Source: Tenodera sinensis
Lineage: Eukaryota; Arthropoda; Insecta; Mantodea; Mantidae
Reading direction: 5' to 3'
DNA length: 64,000 bases
NCBI GenBank assembly: GCA_030765045.1
Contig: CM060969.1
Span: 46,300,216 to 46,364,215 of the forward strand
Shown here: positions 43,918-55,799 of the stretch, piece by piece
Numbering within the stretch: the stretch's first letter is position 1
How the letters are laid out: each line of letters opens with the position of its first letter
Notes under the pieces: model-generated
What the model saw: only the letters and a program-made list of their open reading frames with translations
Databases searched by the model: none
Told to the model about the DNA's origin: nothing
Translations under genes and position numbers: made by a program

Positions 43918-44150
43918 CAGTTTTTAATATCCTTTGCGGTTTACCAGTTACCGAATGAAGAGGATTCTAAAGTTTTTTTTTTTTTTTTCCCCAAGAAAAT
44001 GCAAGATTATATTTTATTTATCACGAAAATATCATCTAAAGTACATCATGATATTTCAATTCAAATCATTACAGACCTTTTGAGGAAACCAAACATTTCG
44101 AAAAACGTTCCATATAAAGGGTGATTTAGAGTAGATTTTCTTGATAAGTT

Positions 44151-44215
<65 letters not shown>

Positions 44216-44345
44216 CTCACACATTTTGCTTATTAAATCAAGGGCCTCGAACAGTGCATTTGAGATGAAATCACAAAAAAACAATTTTGAGTGGAATGCA
44301 ATACTTCCTATACCTTCTAGACACTTGCTAAAGAAAGTAGAAGAA
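43918..44345 (+). repeat. Family A copy (plus) with AC/AG microsatellite
   Basis: Contains GCGGTTTACCAGTTACCGAA, AATCATTACAGACCTTTTG and TTTCGAAAAACGTTCCATAT. The microsatellite (44155-44214) follows, then ATCAAGGGCCTCGAACAGTG and the right end GTGGAATGCAATACTTCC with GCTAAAGAAAGTAG. The left half is missing. Confidence 0.7.
44155..44214 (+). repeat. Compound (AC)19(AG)11 microsatellite
   Basis: An AC run to 44192, then an AG run to 44214. It sits at the same family A position as the GCCT/GCCC array at 12099 and the CAGA array at 33323. Confidence 0.97.
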
Positions 44346-44639
44346 TAGCCAAGTAAACATACAACGTCACATATGATTAATCAGCTAATGCTATGCAAAA
44401 TGTCCTCCAAAGTTGTAATTTTAAAGAACTCCAAGTGTTTTTCTGCAGTTGGTTTAGATAAATTTCTTAGGTATTATGTGACATTATTCAAAATACAAAT
44501 GAACGGAAAGCACTTTACAGCTTGTTTAGAGAAAAACCAACACACACTTTTAGTATTCATTAAATGCATCATGCTTGAATCAAAATATTTAAAAATCGTT
44601 TGTGCTAATAAGATACCGAGCATTTTTCCATGAAAATTG

Positions 44640-44870
44640 CGTTTGAAGTATTGTAACCTTGAAATATGCTCGATCTAAATAAAAGGTTCCTCATTTGTCC
44701 GGGCTTTAGTTTCTGAGTTATGCGTTCAAAGAAACGGGTTTTTCTACCAATTGGTTTTCTTTGGGAGAGGAGTTCGGAGGACCTTAAAGCATGTTTTGGG
44801 ATGAAATCTCCATGTCGAATTTTTGTTTTAAGTAGATATAAGAATTCCACAATGAAACCGGAAAAACAAT
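44640..44870 (+). repeat. Family A remnant (plus), right part
   Basis: Contains TTCTGAGTTATGCGTTCAAA, ACCTTAAAGCATGTTTTGGG and ATGAAATCTCCATGTCGAAT, the order seen at the right side of family A. No microsatellite is present. Confidence 0.55.
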
Positions 44871-44874
44871 AAAT

Positions 44875-46540
44875 TTTAGAAGAAAATGTTGATGAGCTGT
44901 TTTATAAAAATAATAAGATAAGATGCATGTGTTTATATTAAGAATACCACAAATCAAGCACTTTTCACTGAAAGATTTAAGATAAATTCAAACAATAATT
45001 TTCGGACAATGTATAGAATTTTATTTAATGTTCTTCCCACTAAAAGTTTGTTATATAGTTATTCCAGGGAACTATCATATCTAATTGACTAATACTTTTC
45101 TTGCAAAAATCGTCTATTGATAATATTATTTAACTTCCTGTGTCTTGTGATCACAGTACTAGAGTTAAAATTATTTTGTGCTTAATGAGTTTCTAGGGTC
45201 AAAATTGAACATAGATGAAAAAAGGAAAAGTGACCATTTTTAGGGGGTGGCTTTATAGAGGGGGAGGGGGGGCCTAAAATGTAGACAGCTACAATCTTCG
45301 TTATGTGGATCAATATGTGTTATTAAGTATCAAAAGAATAAGAATATTCTAAATATATACATATTTTTTTTTAGGTCTGGGAATTCAGGGGTTGTATAGT
45401 ATATACCTCAGGAATACATTGTTTTATGGGTTTTTTAATCCCACGATCGATACAAAGTAGACAAGAGAGAAAAAAAATATGAGCATAGGTTGCAGAAGGT
45501 ATTAAACATGATACCACCGACCGCCACGAGTTTAACACATTCACAGAGCGAGAAAAAAATCCAGAGACTGATACCAAAGGACGCAGGAGGTTAAAAAATA
45601 CATGTAACCTTAAGCTGACAAATACTTGTAGAAGTTAAAAATCTTGATATATTTACACAAGGAATACTTAAACATCTTAATTATTGTTTCTTTATTTCGT
45701 TGTATTAATTTCTGAGCTCCAACAAAATTGAGGAAATGAGACTATCACAAAAAAGAGACTTAATTTTGAAAACAAGATCATGTCATACTAAGTCAAAGGG
45801 TTTATCAGCATCCACAAATTAACCTAAGAATATGACTTGTTCATGTAAATGTTAAATATAGCAATGGAGTAAACTGTCAACTGTTGACTTTGAATGTGTT
45901 TGGGTAGAATGTGTTTTAATTGTTCTAAGTTGCGGTAAGAGTAAACGTTCAAAAAATTTAGAGGGAATGCTTTAAGACTTAGTGAATAATAATTCTTTGG
46001 ATCATTGAATTTTATATGGTTCTGGAATTATAAGTTATATTGGTGTGTTTCGTTTTGAAATACATGAAGTTAAGTGAAGAACATAGGGTTACTGCCACTG
46101 CAGATGTCCTAGACAGAGGCTTTGAGGAATACATTCGTCACTATCATCAATAAATAATGTTTCGCTCAGTATATTGGGTGGCAATCAGAATGGCTGCACT
46201 GCAGAATTACCAAGAGCAATTAGATTTTTTTTTTTAAATTTTTTACCTTCTTGATCAAATTGTGTCGTTTACTGTAGGTACATAAGTTCACCTTAGTCAG
46301 TGTATGTACCTTAGTTACAGACATTTTCCTACCCAACGTGGTTAGCTGGCTTTAGTTGCGTAGTTGCACTTCCTATTTTGTTGCCGTTGAACTTTGGGAT
46401 AATGGAATTGCTCGTTGTTTACATGCTCATGTGGTCGTTGTGACCCATTTTTGTTTACAACTCTTTATTTTTCTGTATAGAGGGAACTATGGATCGTGGA
46501 TTTGAATATTCAATCTGGTGTTCTGATAGCTTAGCAAAAG
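44875..46540. other. Unassigned AT-rich DNA
   Basis: Nothing recognised. Confidence 0.4.
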
Positions 46541-46559
46541 CATAAAAATATATAAATAA

Positions 46560-46640
46560 AAAAAGATACACGGGATTTGACCCGTGACTTACCGAGTGTG
46601 AGTTACAGACGTTTGAACCATTCCCCTCGATAAACAAAAC
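46560..46640 (-). repeat. Decayed tRNA-like fragment
   Basis: On the minus strand, GGGAATGGTTCAAACGTCTG (A-box region) and CACGGGTCAAATCCCGTG (B-box) are spaced as in a tRNA. The extra material and poor stems suggest a SINE relic. Confidence 0.4.
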
Positions 46641-46644
46641 CAAA

Positions 46645-48410
46645 TTTGCCTATTATTAACGTAAAGTAGGTAACATTGTTGACACACTTCCATAAGATGA
46701 ATGGCAACAATATTTGTGTAAGTTTAGCGCGAGGAATTCTGTAAATATCACTGATAGGAAAACCACGGACATTTGTTTTTCTTTTTGAATTAATTTTAAA
46801 ACAGGTTAGTAATCAAATGAAAATCAGCAGGACCAAATGACCACAAAGCAGCCTAGCTGGTTAGACCGCACGCACAACAGAAGCTGGCTTACAAGATCAG
46901 TTTTCAGTGCTTGAACCGAAATATGCAGTTAAATCTACTGGAATTGCAAGCTAACACAATCAGTGCAATGGTAAATGTTATAGCATGTATAATTTACTGC
47001 TCATATCATCTGGCAAACGAATTCCATTTAGAAATCCATGATAATGTTTGTCTAGCATTTTACGATTCAATAAAAGCGCAGTTTATACTTGTTGTGATTA
47101 CATTTCAACAGTGATAGAAAGCCAAAATGCAATTATAATGACGACAAAACTGCAAGAACAGATATCTGTGAAGGACACTTCGATTTTTTTTTTTTTTCTC
47201 TTGGAAGCAGTTACTGGTAACATTGACTTTTACGGCAATAGAACTAAATAAATTGTAGTCTAAAAACTAAAAAAAAAAACACTCTTTAATAACAAACCGA
47301 ACTAAAAAGTGGAAAATAATTTTTCAGTATGAAGAGTTTGTTCTACAACGACAAATTCCACTGGTTCATTGTAATTTAAAAATTTAAATTAAGAAGTTAT
47401 ATTAATAAAATACGTTTTATTGTAAAAAAGAGCGGGGTGCATTTTAAATATTTTATCATATCTTTACTTTTATAAATAGCTACCAATTAACTCTTTATAT
47501 CATTTGATGTCAGACATCCCACGCTTTTTTACAATAAAATAGAAATGATTATTCTAAATAAAACGAAAGAAGAAAGAAGACAAGAAAAATAAGACTTAAT
47601 GAGGGAAACATTATTGCATTAGAAACTAACACCCAAATATATGTTAAGTTTCGTTACAGCGAAGTTTTTACTACAAACAATCATTTTCATTTAAATATGG
47701 CCATATTATAATGAAATGAAGAATGAATAGTCTCTCTTATACAACTACATAACTACGTATTCGGGCACCGCCCTCAGTTCAAGACACACACCTACTGCTT
47801 GTGCAGAAAAAACGTTACACGACTTAGAATACACTCGAAGAAACGCTTGTAAAAGAAATAGTAAGAAATGCCGAGATCAACATGAATGAGAAGTGTCACA
47901 CCCATTCCACATAAGGACAGAATGAATGAATGAAGATATGCTCATCTCCATGACTTCATTAAAGTTATCCAAAATGAGCTACAAATGAAACAACTGAACA
48001 CAAGAAAATATAGAATATGTATTAATGAAATGAACATGACAAATATATATATAACAAATATTTAGTGCAGAAAGAGAAGATAAAGAAAAGAAGCTCGCGA
48101 AATAATCGCAAAGTACACATATTAAAAGGGAATTATTAAACCGAAATAAATATTGTAACCCCGCCGACGCCAGCGGCAACAGCAAAGGCTCGGAATCAGG
48201 CTGCCTCGCGGGACTGTGGTAAACACGTGACAACAATCAGAGTGGGAACACAAAGGGTTGTTCAGATTATTCGAGAAGTGTTCGGTAGCCGGCGTCTTTG
48301 TACAAGTTCGAGAAAGCCCGTGTTATGCCATCCTCGTTATATTAGGAGGCGATGCAACGAGTAGTGGTAGTAGTGGGTTACAGGTAGGAGGAGTCATCTT
48401 TTAGTTTGTG
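46645..48410. other. Unassigned DNA; GC-rich patch at 48150-48380
   Basis: No gene recognised. The 48150-48380 patch is rich in CG dinucleotides (CCCCGCCGACGCCAGCGG) compared with everything around it, and is followed by a (GA) tract at 48416-48433. Confidence 0.35.
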
Positions 48411-48639
48411 TGCGTGAGAGAGAGAGAGAGAGAACGGAGTGATTACATCGTCAAAGTCAGCTGTTTGAGTGACAGAGAAAGTGGAAAGAAGGCAGAAAGA
48501 ATTGATAGAATGTGTGAAGAAAACAGTTGTGAGTTGTAATATCACGAAAGGCTGTAGGCTGTGTTAACGTCAGTAAAAGGGAACTGTGTTGTGCATTCAT
48601 TTAGAAGAAGATAATGTAAGAAAAAGTAACTGGAGTGGA

Positions 48640-48915
48640 CTTCTGTCTTTTTGTAACAATATGAATGCACTTGTATTAAGGATAGTGTCTTAAGCTCGCT
48701 GCTACCTACCAAGCGGGAGACGCGGGTTTGATTCCGCTGTAGATCTAATCGGGGTGCACTCAGCCTCGTTAGGTCGGAAGGGATCGGGACGCTGCCCACC
48801 AGGTGCAGGTAGCCTCATTCAGTGCTTAGCAACAGGACGTCAGAACGAGGAGAACTGGAAGGGATGGAACTTAGACAATGTCGGAATAAGCCTAGTGAGC
48901 CGAAATAGTCATGGG
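48640..48915 (+). mobile_element. Probable tRNA-derived SINE
   Basis: It opens with a tRNA-like head (GTGTCTTAAGCTCGCTGCTA, then B-box CGCGGGTTTGATTCCGCTG). The body reads GGGGTGCACTCAGCCTCG, GGGATCGGGACGCTGCCCAC and GGCTTATTCC in antisense. Single copy here; the call rests on the head plus a non-tRNA body. Confidence 0.5.
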
Positions 48916-48919
48916 AAAT

Positions 48920-49345
48920 ATGGTAAATGAAAATGGTATATGCTTGTAATTACAACGTACACTGGCATGTGAATCAGTTGAAGAAGTCAAAAGAAAAGGA
49001 ACTAGGAAAAATACAAACTCGGCAAGTATAGAATTTGTATAGTGTAGGAGCTAAGTAGGTATCTGACGGTATTCACATCCTTTTGGCGTTTTATGTCGAT
49101 GCTACGACGTTCGAATACGACATTCATCTGGCGGAAAAGTATCAAGTGTGATAAAATGAAAAATCCAGTCCGGTAACCCTTTTACCCTTTACCACTTCTA
49201 AAATTTTATCACAAAAACACAGTTTTGTTCCCGTCGTTAACATTGCCTAGTCTTTTTGGGCGAGCACAACTCACAACTGTTCCTTCTCGAACTTTGCTCA
49301 GTCCTTTCGGTGTCTTTCTTCATTTCTCTATCTCACACACTTTGC
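48920..49345. other. Unassigned DNA
   Basis: Nothing recognised. Confidence 0.35.
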
Positions 49346-49346
49346 A

Positions 49347-49348
<2 letters not shown>

Positions 49349-49392
<44 letters not shown>
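49349..49392 (+). repeat. (AC)22 microsatellite
   Basis: Perfect AC run followed by degenerate ACTACC/ACACAC units to about 49450. Confidence 0.97.
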
Positions 49393-49394
<2 letters not shown>

Positions 49395-49577
49395 CCTACA
49401 CACACACTACTTACACACCGACCTATCTCTTACGACGACACACACACGCACAGCTGTCTCGCGCTCACTGACACATTGACCGACTCATGTCCGTAGCTGT
49501 AACTAACTGTGAACTCACTCACTGCTGTTTTGGCCTCCTTATATAGTGGGGATGATGCCACACGGCCCGTTCTCGAG

Positions 49578-49580
<3 letters not shown>

Positions 49581-49643
<63 letters not shown>
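49581..49643 (+). repeat. (CA)31 microsatellite
   Basis: Perfect CA run, preceded by a GC-richer stretch and followed by CCGGCGATCACGCACCGGCG. Confidence 0.97.
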
Positions 49644-49644
<1 letters not shown>

Positions 49645-49649
49645 GGCGA

Positions 49650-51035
49650 TCACGCACCGGCGCTAGAAAAGCCCCTTTTGATTCTGTCGCTTCGATTGAT
49701 GTCAGTCACGTAAACGCAGCAGTCGAACGAGGCAGCCTGACTTTGCATGTCTTTGCCAGTCTTGCCTCCGTCCATGCTTTGTTCTGAGCCGAGGCCGTCA
49801 TCACAGTAGGGTGTAATGTTTATCCCTGCATTTCCAATACACTTATTGCTCATTTTATTATTTAACTGAGTAGGATTGTTTTCTGCAAGACTAATGACTC
49901 CAGATTACCTGGATCGCGAGAAAGGTATTGAAGTGTGAACATGTGGAACCAAACTGGCTGGTCTACGCTGTTCATTTTGTGAGGCAGTTTCAACCGTGCA
50001 TAAACATCAGTAGTAAATTAATCGTGTGTTTGTGTGAAAATGACAGATCAATACCTGTACCACACTAGAGATACGCAACTGATGAATCTCGCCAAATCCT
50101 GTACAGGCCTTCTAGACTCTACCAAGAACTAACGTTTGACGCGCTCACATGCAATGCATGCCCGCTTAGTAGCCCGACAATGGCATGAAACGTGAACCCA
50201 AAACACAGAAATCTATGCACTAATACGTGGAAGAGTGTTTAGTGGGTATATTTCCCCCTTCAGGGGGCAGGGACCTCCACAGTGTTAGCCATATCACGTG
50301 AACATCTACCTGTATCCGGAGTTCCCTTCGCCCCAGATAGTAAAAATGTGTGGGAAAACTGTTAGACGAAGAGAAAAAATAACTAACTATTTACAGGTTA
50401 AGGTACCAATTATCAAATTATCTGAACTTATGTACTTAACACCCTGTATATAAAACATGCAATGGAAATTCCATGCATATTCCTCAAGTTCGAAAGTGAA
50501 GTGAATTAAAGAAGTGGTGATGTATGATTACGCAACAATGGAACCAAAACGGCCCACAGTTATTCCAGATACGTCCCTGAGAAAGAAAGAAATCTATGGA
50601 TCGATATTGTCATAAAAGTTATGTCAGATTTATTCTTCTTGAACTTTCACGCGATTGTAGAAATGGCTGTTTATGTCTTAACTTCTGGATGATCGGCTAA
50701 CTACCAGCCTCTTAATCCTGAGGCGAAGACCCACTCACTTCTGACCATAAAGCAAACGGCATCAAGGAGTCTGTGTTCTTTATGGTACTGGAGGTAGCAC
50801 TAATCTCTGGGTTTATAAAACCCACAAGTGAGACAGGAAAACGATGTGGAAAGAAAAGGAAAAAGTAACATAAAAACATCATGAATTGCCCCATTCTGTG
50901 GCAATGACGTCACAACGACAAGAAGGAACGAAATCTGTCTCTTTAATGAGCGACACAAGTTTTGGAGTTTGCTGAACTTTTAGGCGCTGATCATTTTGAG
51001 AAGTTTTTGTGATTTGATTCCACGGTTTCTGTGAG
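49650..51035. other. Unassigned DNA
   Basis: No gene recognised. 50399-50452 shares an ACACCCTGTAT-ending motif with 21468-21513. Confidence 0.35.
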
Positions 51036-51040
51036 ATTAA

Positions 51041-51115
51041 AGCGCCAAAGAAAATGCAAGTAGTACAAACAGCGCCAAAGAAAATGCAACTAGCACAAAC
51101 AGCGCCAAAGAAAAT
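51041..51115 (+). repeat. 30-bp minisatellite, about 2.5 units
   Basis: Units start at 51041, 51071 and 51101. Each begins AGCGCCAAAGAAAAT; the first two continue GCAA(G/C)TAG(T/C)ACAAAC. The third unit diverges after AAAAT. Confidence 0.92.
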
Positions 51116-51262
51116 CTTCGGCATATTTAATGTCATTTCCGGGGGTTTCACCTGTTCTTACTTATTGCAGATAGTGGTGGCATAACGACGTAACAATAAG
51201 GTGAAAAAGAGGGGAAATTGATGTCTTTGCTTTTTCTGAAAGCGATCTAATTATAGATATAG

Positions 51263-51285
51263 CACACACACACTAACACACGCAT

Positions 51286-51352
<67 letters not shown>
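51263..51352 (+). repeat. (CA)n microsatellite
   Basis: Imperfect start (CACACACACACTAACACACG) and then a long perfect CA run. Confidence 0.97.
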
Positions 51353-51353
<1 letters not shown>

Positions 51354-51354
51354 T

Positions 51355-51900
51355 GTATATGTACGGGTGATATGTAATAACTGAAACCGAATGGAAACAA
51401 TATAAACTAAAAGCAGGGGAATATATTATATGTTTGTATATAATGATACGTTTGTAAGAATAAATGTCTGATTAAATAAATTACTCATTTTCCACAATTG
51501 ACTAATCATGTTCAAACACTAGAGATAAACATTTTTATGTATACGGTTTATATGAATATGACAACACGTATTATGGCAATAAAATTTTCTTATCTTTTTG
51601 TCTATATTCTTGTTGTATTCCTATTATCAGCAGTAGATTAAAAAAGGTAAATTAACCAAGTGTAGTTTGAGTTAAAGGGAAAGCATGCTACTTTATCTCT
51701 TTATTCATTTATCACTTATTCATTTACTAATTTATGTATGTATTTATTTTTGCTTCTATGCAGCAACAAACACTGATATCACTATGAGAATACGGCCTTG
51801 TTTACTTTTTTCTTATAAAGTGCTGCTTTGCTATCTATTTAGTGTATTTTCACGTGAAAGTCTGCCCTTAGATTGCAACCTCCTCAATGGCTTGTCCTAA
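51355..51900. other. Unassigned AT-rich DNA
   Basis: Nothing recognised. Confidence 0.4.
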
Positions 51901-51904
51901 ACTA

Positions 51905-52240
51905 GGCTATAACTTGTGGCTGCCAAACATGATGAGGGGTCTATATGACAAACTGAATGCACTCACTAGCTTTTTCTCTTTTAGCCAATATGGTCGAAAA
52001 CGTAAACATATATTTCGTTTCTACGCCATTTTCTAACCTTCGTTTTGGTTATTGGTTAAGGTTACTTAGCAAAAGAAAGGAGTAGCACATTGTTGCACCG
52101 TGGCCTAAAGCAACCAATGAAATAGCCAAGGCTTCGTATAACGATAAATAATGTAACGTATACGTGAGATGCAGTGAGATTATCTTTGTTGTTCTTTGTA
52201 CATATCGTATACTTGTGATCTTTACCCTATCATGTTTATT
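51905..52240. repeat. Family B repeat copy
   Basis: Contains GTGGCTGCCAAACATGATGA, TTTTTCTCTTTTAGCC, TTTCTACGCCATTTTCTAACC, CACCGTGGCCTAAAGCAACC and AACGATAAATAATGTAACG. These are collinear with 26300-26610. Confidence 0.7.
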
Positions 52241-52244
52241 TTTG

Positions 52245-52760
52245 TCTCTGTTGCGCCAGCTATTCGTACAAGAGCTTAATTTGAACTGTTTCGTATTATT
52301 TGACATAAAGCTTGAAGAAATAGTTTCACTACACGTGATGAAGGCATAAATAATAATAAATAAAACCTGCATAGCTAATAAACTGGATACTATACCAGGG
52401 CTTATCATGCACATTTTATTTTATATGTATTGAAAAGGAAATTCTTTATCAAGAAATTTGAAAACAAACTTTTGCGGATAAAGTCTACATCTATCTACCT
52501 AAACCTACTGGACTCTGGTTACTGGATTCAATTAATCTTACAATCACATCCAATTATGCTCGTTACCTTCTTGATATTCCTCTTCTCTTCAACGAGATTT
52601 TAAATCATATTCCTTCCTTAAATGTTCATATCCAATTGTATTGCTTTCTCTCTAAAAATTCTTCAAATGCTGTTACAGAAACTAGCCGGGTCATTTGTTT
52701 TAACTGCACATAATCTTGTTGCTCTCTTAAATTGAAGGTACAGGAGGAACCCTTAAAAAG
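52245..52760. other. Unassigned AT-rich DNA
   Basis: Nothing recognised. Confidence 0.4.
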
Positions 52761-52764
52761 CGGA

Positions 52765-52995
52765 TGGATTTTTCCTGGTAAACCACACAAGGAGATCTCA
52801 AATTATATGAGATAACATACCTTAATGGCAACTTACAATACTGTAAGTTCTTAAGTTCCCTGCTTCCATTTTAACCAACTATAAGGGTAATCAGTGTAAA
52901 TTAATGTTCTTGCACAGAATAGCCGTGTGTACGACAGGATTGGAAAGGGTAGAGTGAGATTGAAAAATTCAATACCATGACCGGGATTTGCAACA
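52765..52995 (+). repeat. Family D repeat with decayed tRNA-like end
   Basis: The first part (GGTAAACCACACAAGG, TTAATGGCAACTTACAATAC, AGGGTAATCAGTGTAAATTA) matches 62500-62640. The second part (AGATTGAAAAATTCAATACC, ATGACCGGGATTTGCAAC) matches the flank and B-box side of 15139. The order of the parts differs from the 62.4 kb copy. Confidence 0.6.
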
Positions 52996-53184
52996 CTATT
53001 CCGTCATCAGAGGTTATCTATCTCTCCTTTCTCCCTTCAATGGTTTGTAGTACCATATTTAGGAAATTCGTGCTCCTTCCAGTCTTTACGTCATTTTCAA
53101 TGGTGTAAGTATTCTACATCTATTGGTTTCACATTATGTTATATAATGTAAATATTATTTATATAACTTCATTTAGGCTTCTAA

Positions 53185-53690
53185 CTGTGAACTTTTGCTT
53201 CTTTTCTTGCACTCTTTAATTTTTTTGTCATCTACCCGTAGATGGTATAGTGAACTCCATTCAAAACATCGATACCGATATTACATTGATATACACAATT
53301 TGAGATTCCCCGAAATCAAACAAAGCGTGTTAAGAAAAATGTCTGTGCAGGCGTATGTAGAATTTATGCAGAAAGATCTTCGTCGTATTTTTGTTTTCAC
53401 AAAAAATACTAACCACTTTTATTAAAATACCCCATTATTAGTATGAAAAATCAACTGTATATGTATATTCTGAATTATGGTTTTTACAATTAGTGAACTT
53501 ACAGCTACAGACAAAATCTTACTACAAAAATATGTAGATCTCGTTAAAGCACACAATTTATGCCCTGTTTTGTGTATTCAACCATTTCAGAGATATTTTT
53601 GTTGTTACTTTGAATGCTCATATACTTACATTTTTAACTGGGAAGTCAATATTCAGTTTGTTCACCTCGTCCTTCAAAGAGTATGGTATT
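53185..53690 (-). repeat. Family A copy (minus)
   Basis: Contains TCAAAACATCGATACCGATA (right-end block), TTAAAATACCCCATTATTAG, TCGTTAAAGCACACAATTTA, AACCATTTCAGAGATATTTT and AACTGGGAAGTCAATATTC. The left terminal part is missing or decayed. Confidence 0.65.
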
Positions 53691-53784
53691 TTAAATAAAT
53701 GACATAGACACATTCTTTAAAAATCATACTATCATTTACTTGCTGTATGCTATAACATAACGAACTTGTAAATTTGAATTAAAA

Positions 53785-53955
53785 GTTTATATTGGTGGCT
53801 CCTTAGAAACGACCTGACTCTGTGCGAGGGATTCCAGATTCGATTCTCAGCTGCGGGGTGGGAATGTTTCTCTTGCCAAGATGATTTCCTATCCTCCCCA
53901 GAGTTTAAAAGTATGAATGAGAGTATGTGTGCTCCAATGTACAAAATAAAGTTAA
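53785..53955 (+). mobile_element. Possible short tRNA-derived SINE
   Basis: A B-box-like CCAGATTCGATTCTCAGCTG is followed by GCGGGGTGGGAATGTTTCTC and ends AATGTACAAAATAAAGTTAA. The A-box is weak. Confidence 0.4.
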
Positions 53956-53959
53956 GTAG

Positions 53960-54920
53960 TAATTAATATTCCTAAGGTAAAAGGTCACCGATATACCATT
54001 GCAGCCAAAGTGGGGTATAAATGGAACAATGTAAAACAGGGGGAAAAAGGAAAAAATATGTTATTGAACACTGAGTAGAGAAAGCCATATGACTGCACCG
54101 CATTGGTATCTCCCGGAGCTTATAATAATTGAAATTTATGTTCAAGTCCTAGATGCTAAAAGCAGAATATGCTTGCACAGAGGCACATACTACCTCGCTT
54201 CTTCGACAGGGTAATAAACCTTACAACCCTTAAAATCTAGAAGCCGAACAGCCACCGAAGGATCTGCAAGCGATGCAGTAAATCGGGTCATTCAAAGAGG
54301 GATGATGCCTTTCCATAACAGCTTTTAAGTCCGGAGGTTTTCAGATTTCTGCCCACTGTTGTTTTTATTATCCTCCCCGTTGCGCTTTTATTTTTGGGTA
54401 ATTTCCTCTGAAAGCCATCTTTACGCATCAGGGAATCTTGCTCTGTTTTACGTTCAAGACTTCGCTGCAGGAAGTACCATGAAGCAGAGATCGATTAAGG
54501 TCTTCACTTGCGAAATAAAAGCGCTAGACATTCACCCTCGCACTTTACTAGTAAATGCCCTAGTCGCAATTCAAAGCGCTGGATCAAAAAGCATGCATCA
54601 ATAGATTAACAGTGAAATAAAATAAACGCGTTATATAAACAAGATAAATTCTTCTTTCGAAATTCGAAGTCTTGCGCCTTCTTAAGCAATAAAAGCTGCA
54701 TTGAAAGAACTACTGCGATAAGAATAATATTTATTTTCTTCTGTCGATAACACTCAATATCAGATTTCAGAGGATATATACGATTTCAGGTCCAAGGAAT
54801 AACATATATTGATTACATTCACATGCCTTTCTCTAGCCACCATTTATTTGATACAGCTTCTACCAACTATAGTGTGGACCTGGGATGTAGAACCTTCTCT
54901 GTTTGAAGAACCTCTATTTG
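53960..54920. other. Unassigned DNA
   Basis: No gene recognised. ATTACATTCACATGCCTTTC at about 54815 resembles the left end of family A, but the sequence after it does not follow the family. Confidence 0.35.
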
Positions 54921-54924
54921 AGTG

Positions 54925-55345
54925 ACCATAGCTTGAATTTTCGGGGATTGTCCTCAAAAGACTGGATGATTTTTGCATAAATGTTAAACACTAAGAGACA
55001 GACAAAAGCTTACTAACTAAAAATGTGTATGTGGTTGAAACATACAATTTATGTCAAATACTTCGCTTTTCTTTTGAGTGAACCATTTCCGAGGTGTTCT
55101 TTGTTTGAATTTGCCAATACTTATACCTTTTCAAATAGGAATATTTTATCTGAATGTTATTCGTATAGCAAACAGCTCTTAAAACTTTTCACTATCGCTT
55201 AAAGCCTACGGCTTTCCCATATTCCCTTTGCATCTACAAGAAAATTAGCAATAACGCACTTTCTGAAAATGCTTATGTCGATTAAAATGAAGCAGGTAAA
55301 TGAATTAGCATTTTCAAGAATAGCTTGTTATAAGAGTGAGTATAG
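54925..55345 (-). repeat. Family A copy (minus), left half
   Basis: Contains GATGATTTTTGCATAAATG, GAACCATTTCCGAGGTGTTC, CACTATCGCTTAAAGCCTAC and TTTGCATCTACAAGAAAATT. It ends near AAGAATAGCTTGTTATAAGAG. The right half is absent. Confidence 0.7.
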
Positions 55346-55349
55346 CTCT

Positions 55350-55795
55350 ACATATATCTGCGGAGCGAGTTTCACCAAATTAAAAACTGTAAGTACTAAA
55401 AGTCCCTATCGTAATATAATCATTTGGTGAATCTTCTAGGGTTAGGCACTTCGACTTTGTCGCCAAATATTGATAGACGTCTTAAACGTAAGCACTACCA
55501 AAAAGTCACTAATAAGCATGTTTATCGCATAAGATTTGTAAGTGCTTTTGTAAATCAAACGAAACGTAACCAAACCGCCGCTGCAATACAGTGCACAGTG
55601 TTAGTGGCAACGTCCACTTATAGTGGAAGGAGGTAAATAAAACCTCCCCTCTTTCGCAAACGGTGGACATCGCTAAAATATAGCATAAAGGACCCCGGTG
55701 CCTAATTGTGCTTCACTCTTCTACTTTTTCTCGCATTATTATCAAGAGAGAATTTTGTTTATGTTTTGTAATCAGTATTTCTTACGGTTAGTTAT
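55350..55795. other. Unassigned DNA
   Basis: Nothing recognised. Confidence 0.35.
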
Positions 55796-55799
55796 TGTC

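Noticed and set aside
49225..49787. Thr-His-repeat open frames as genes
   Set aside because: They are translations of CA microsatellites.
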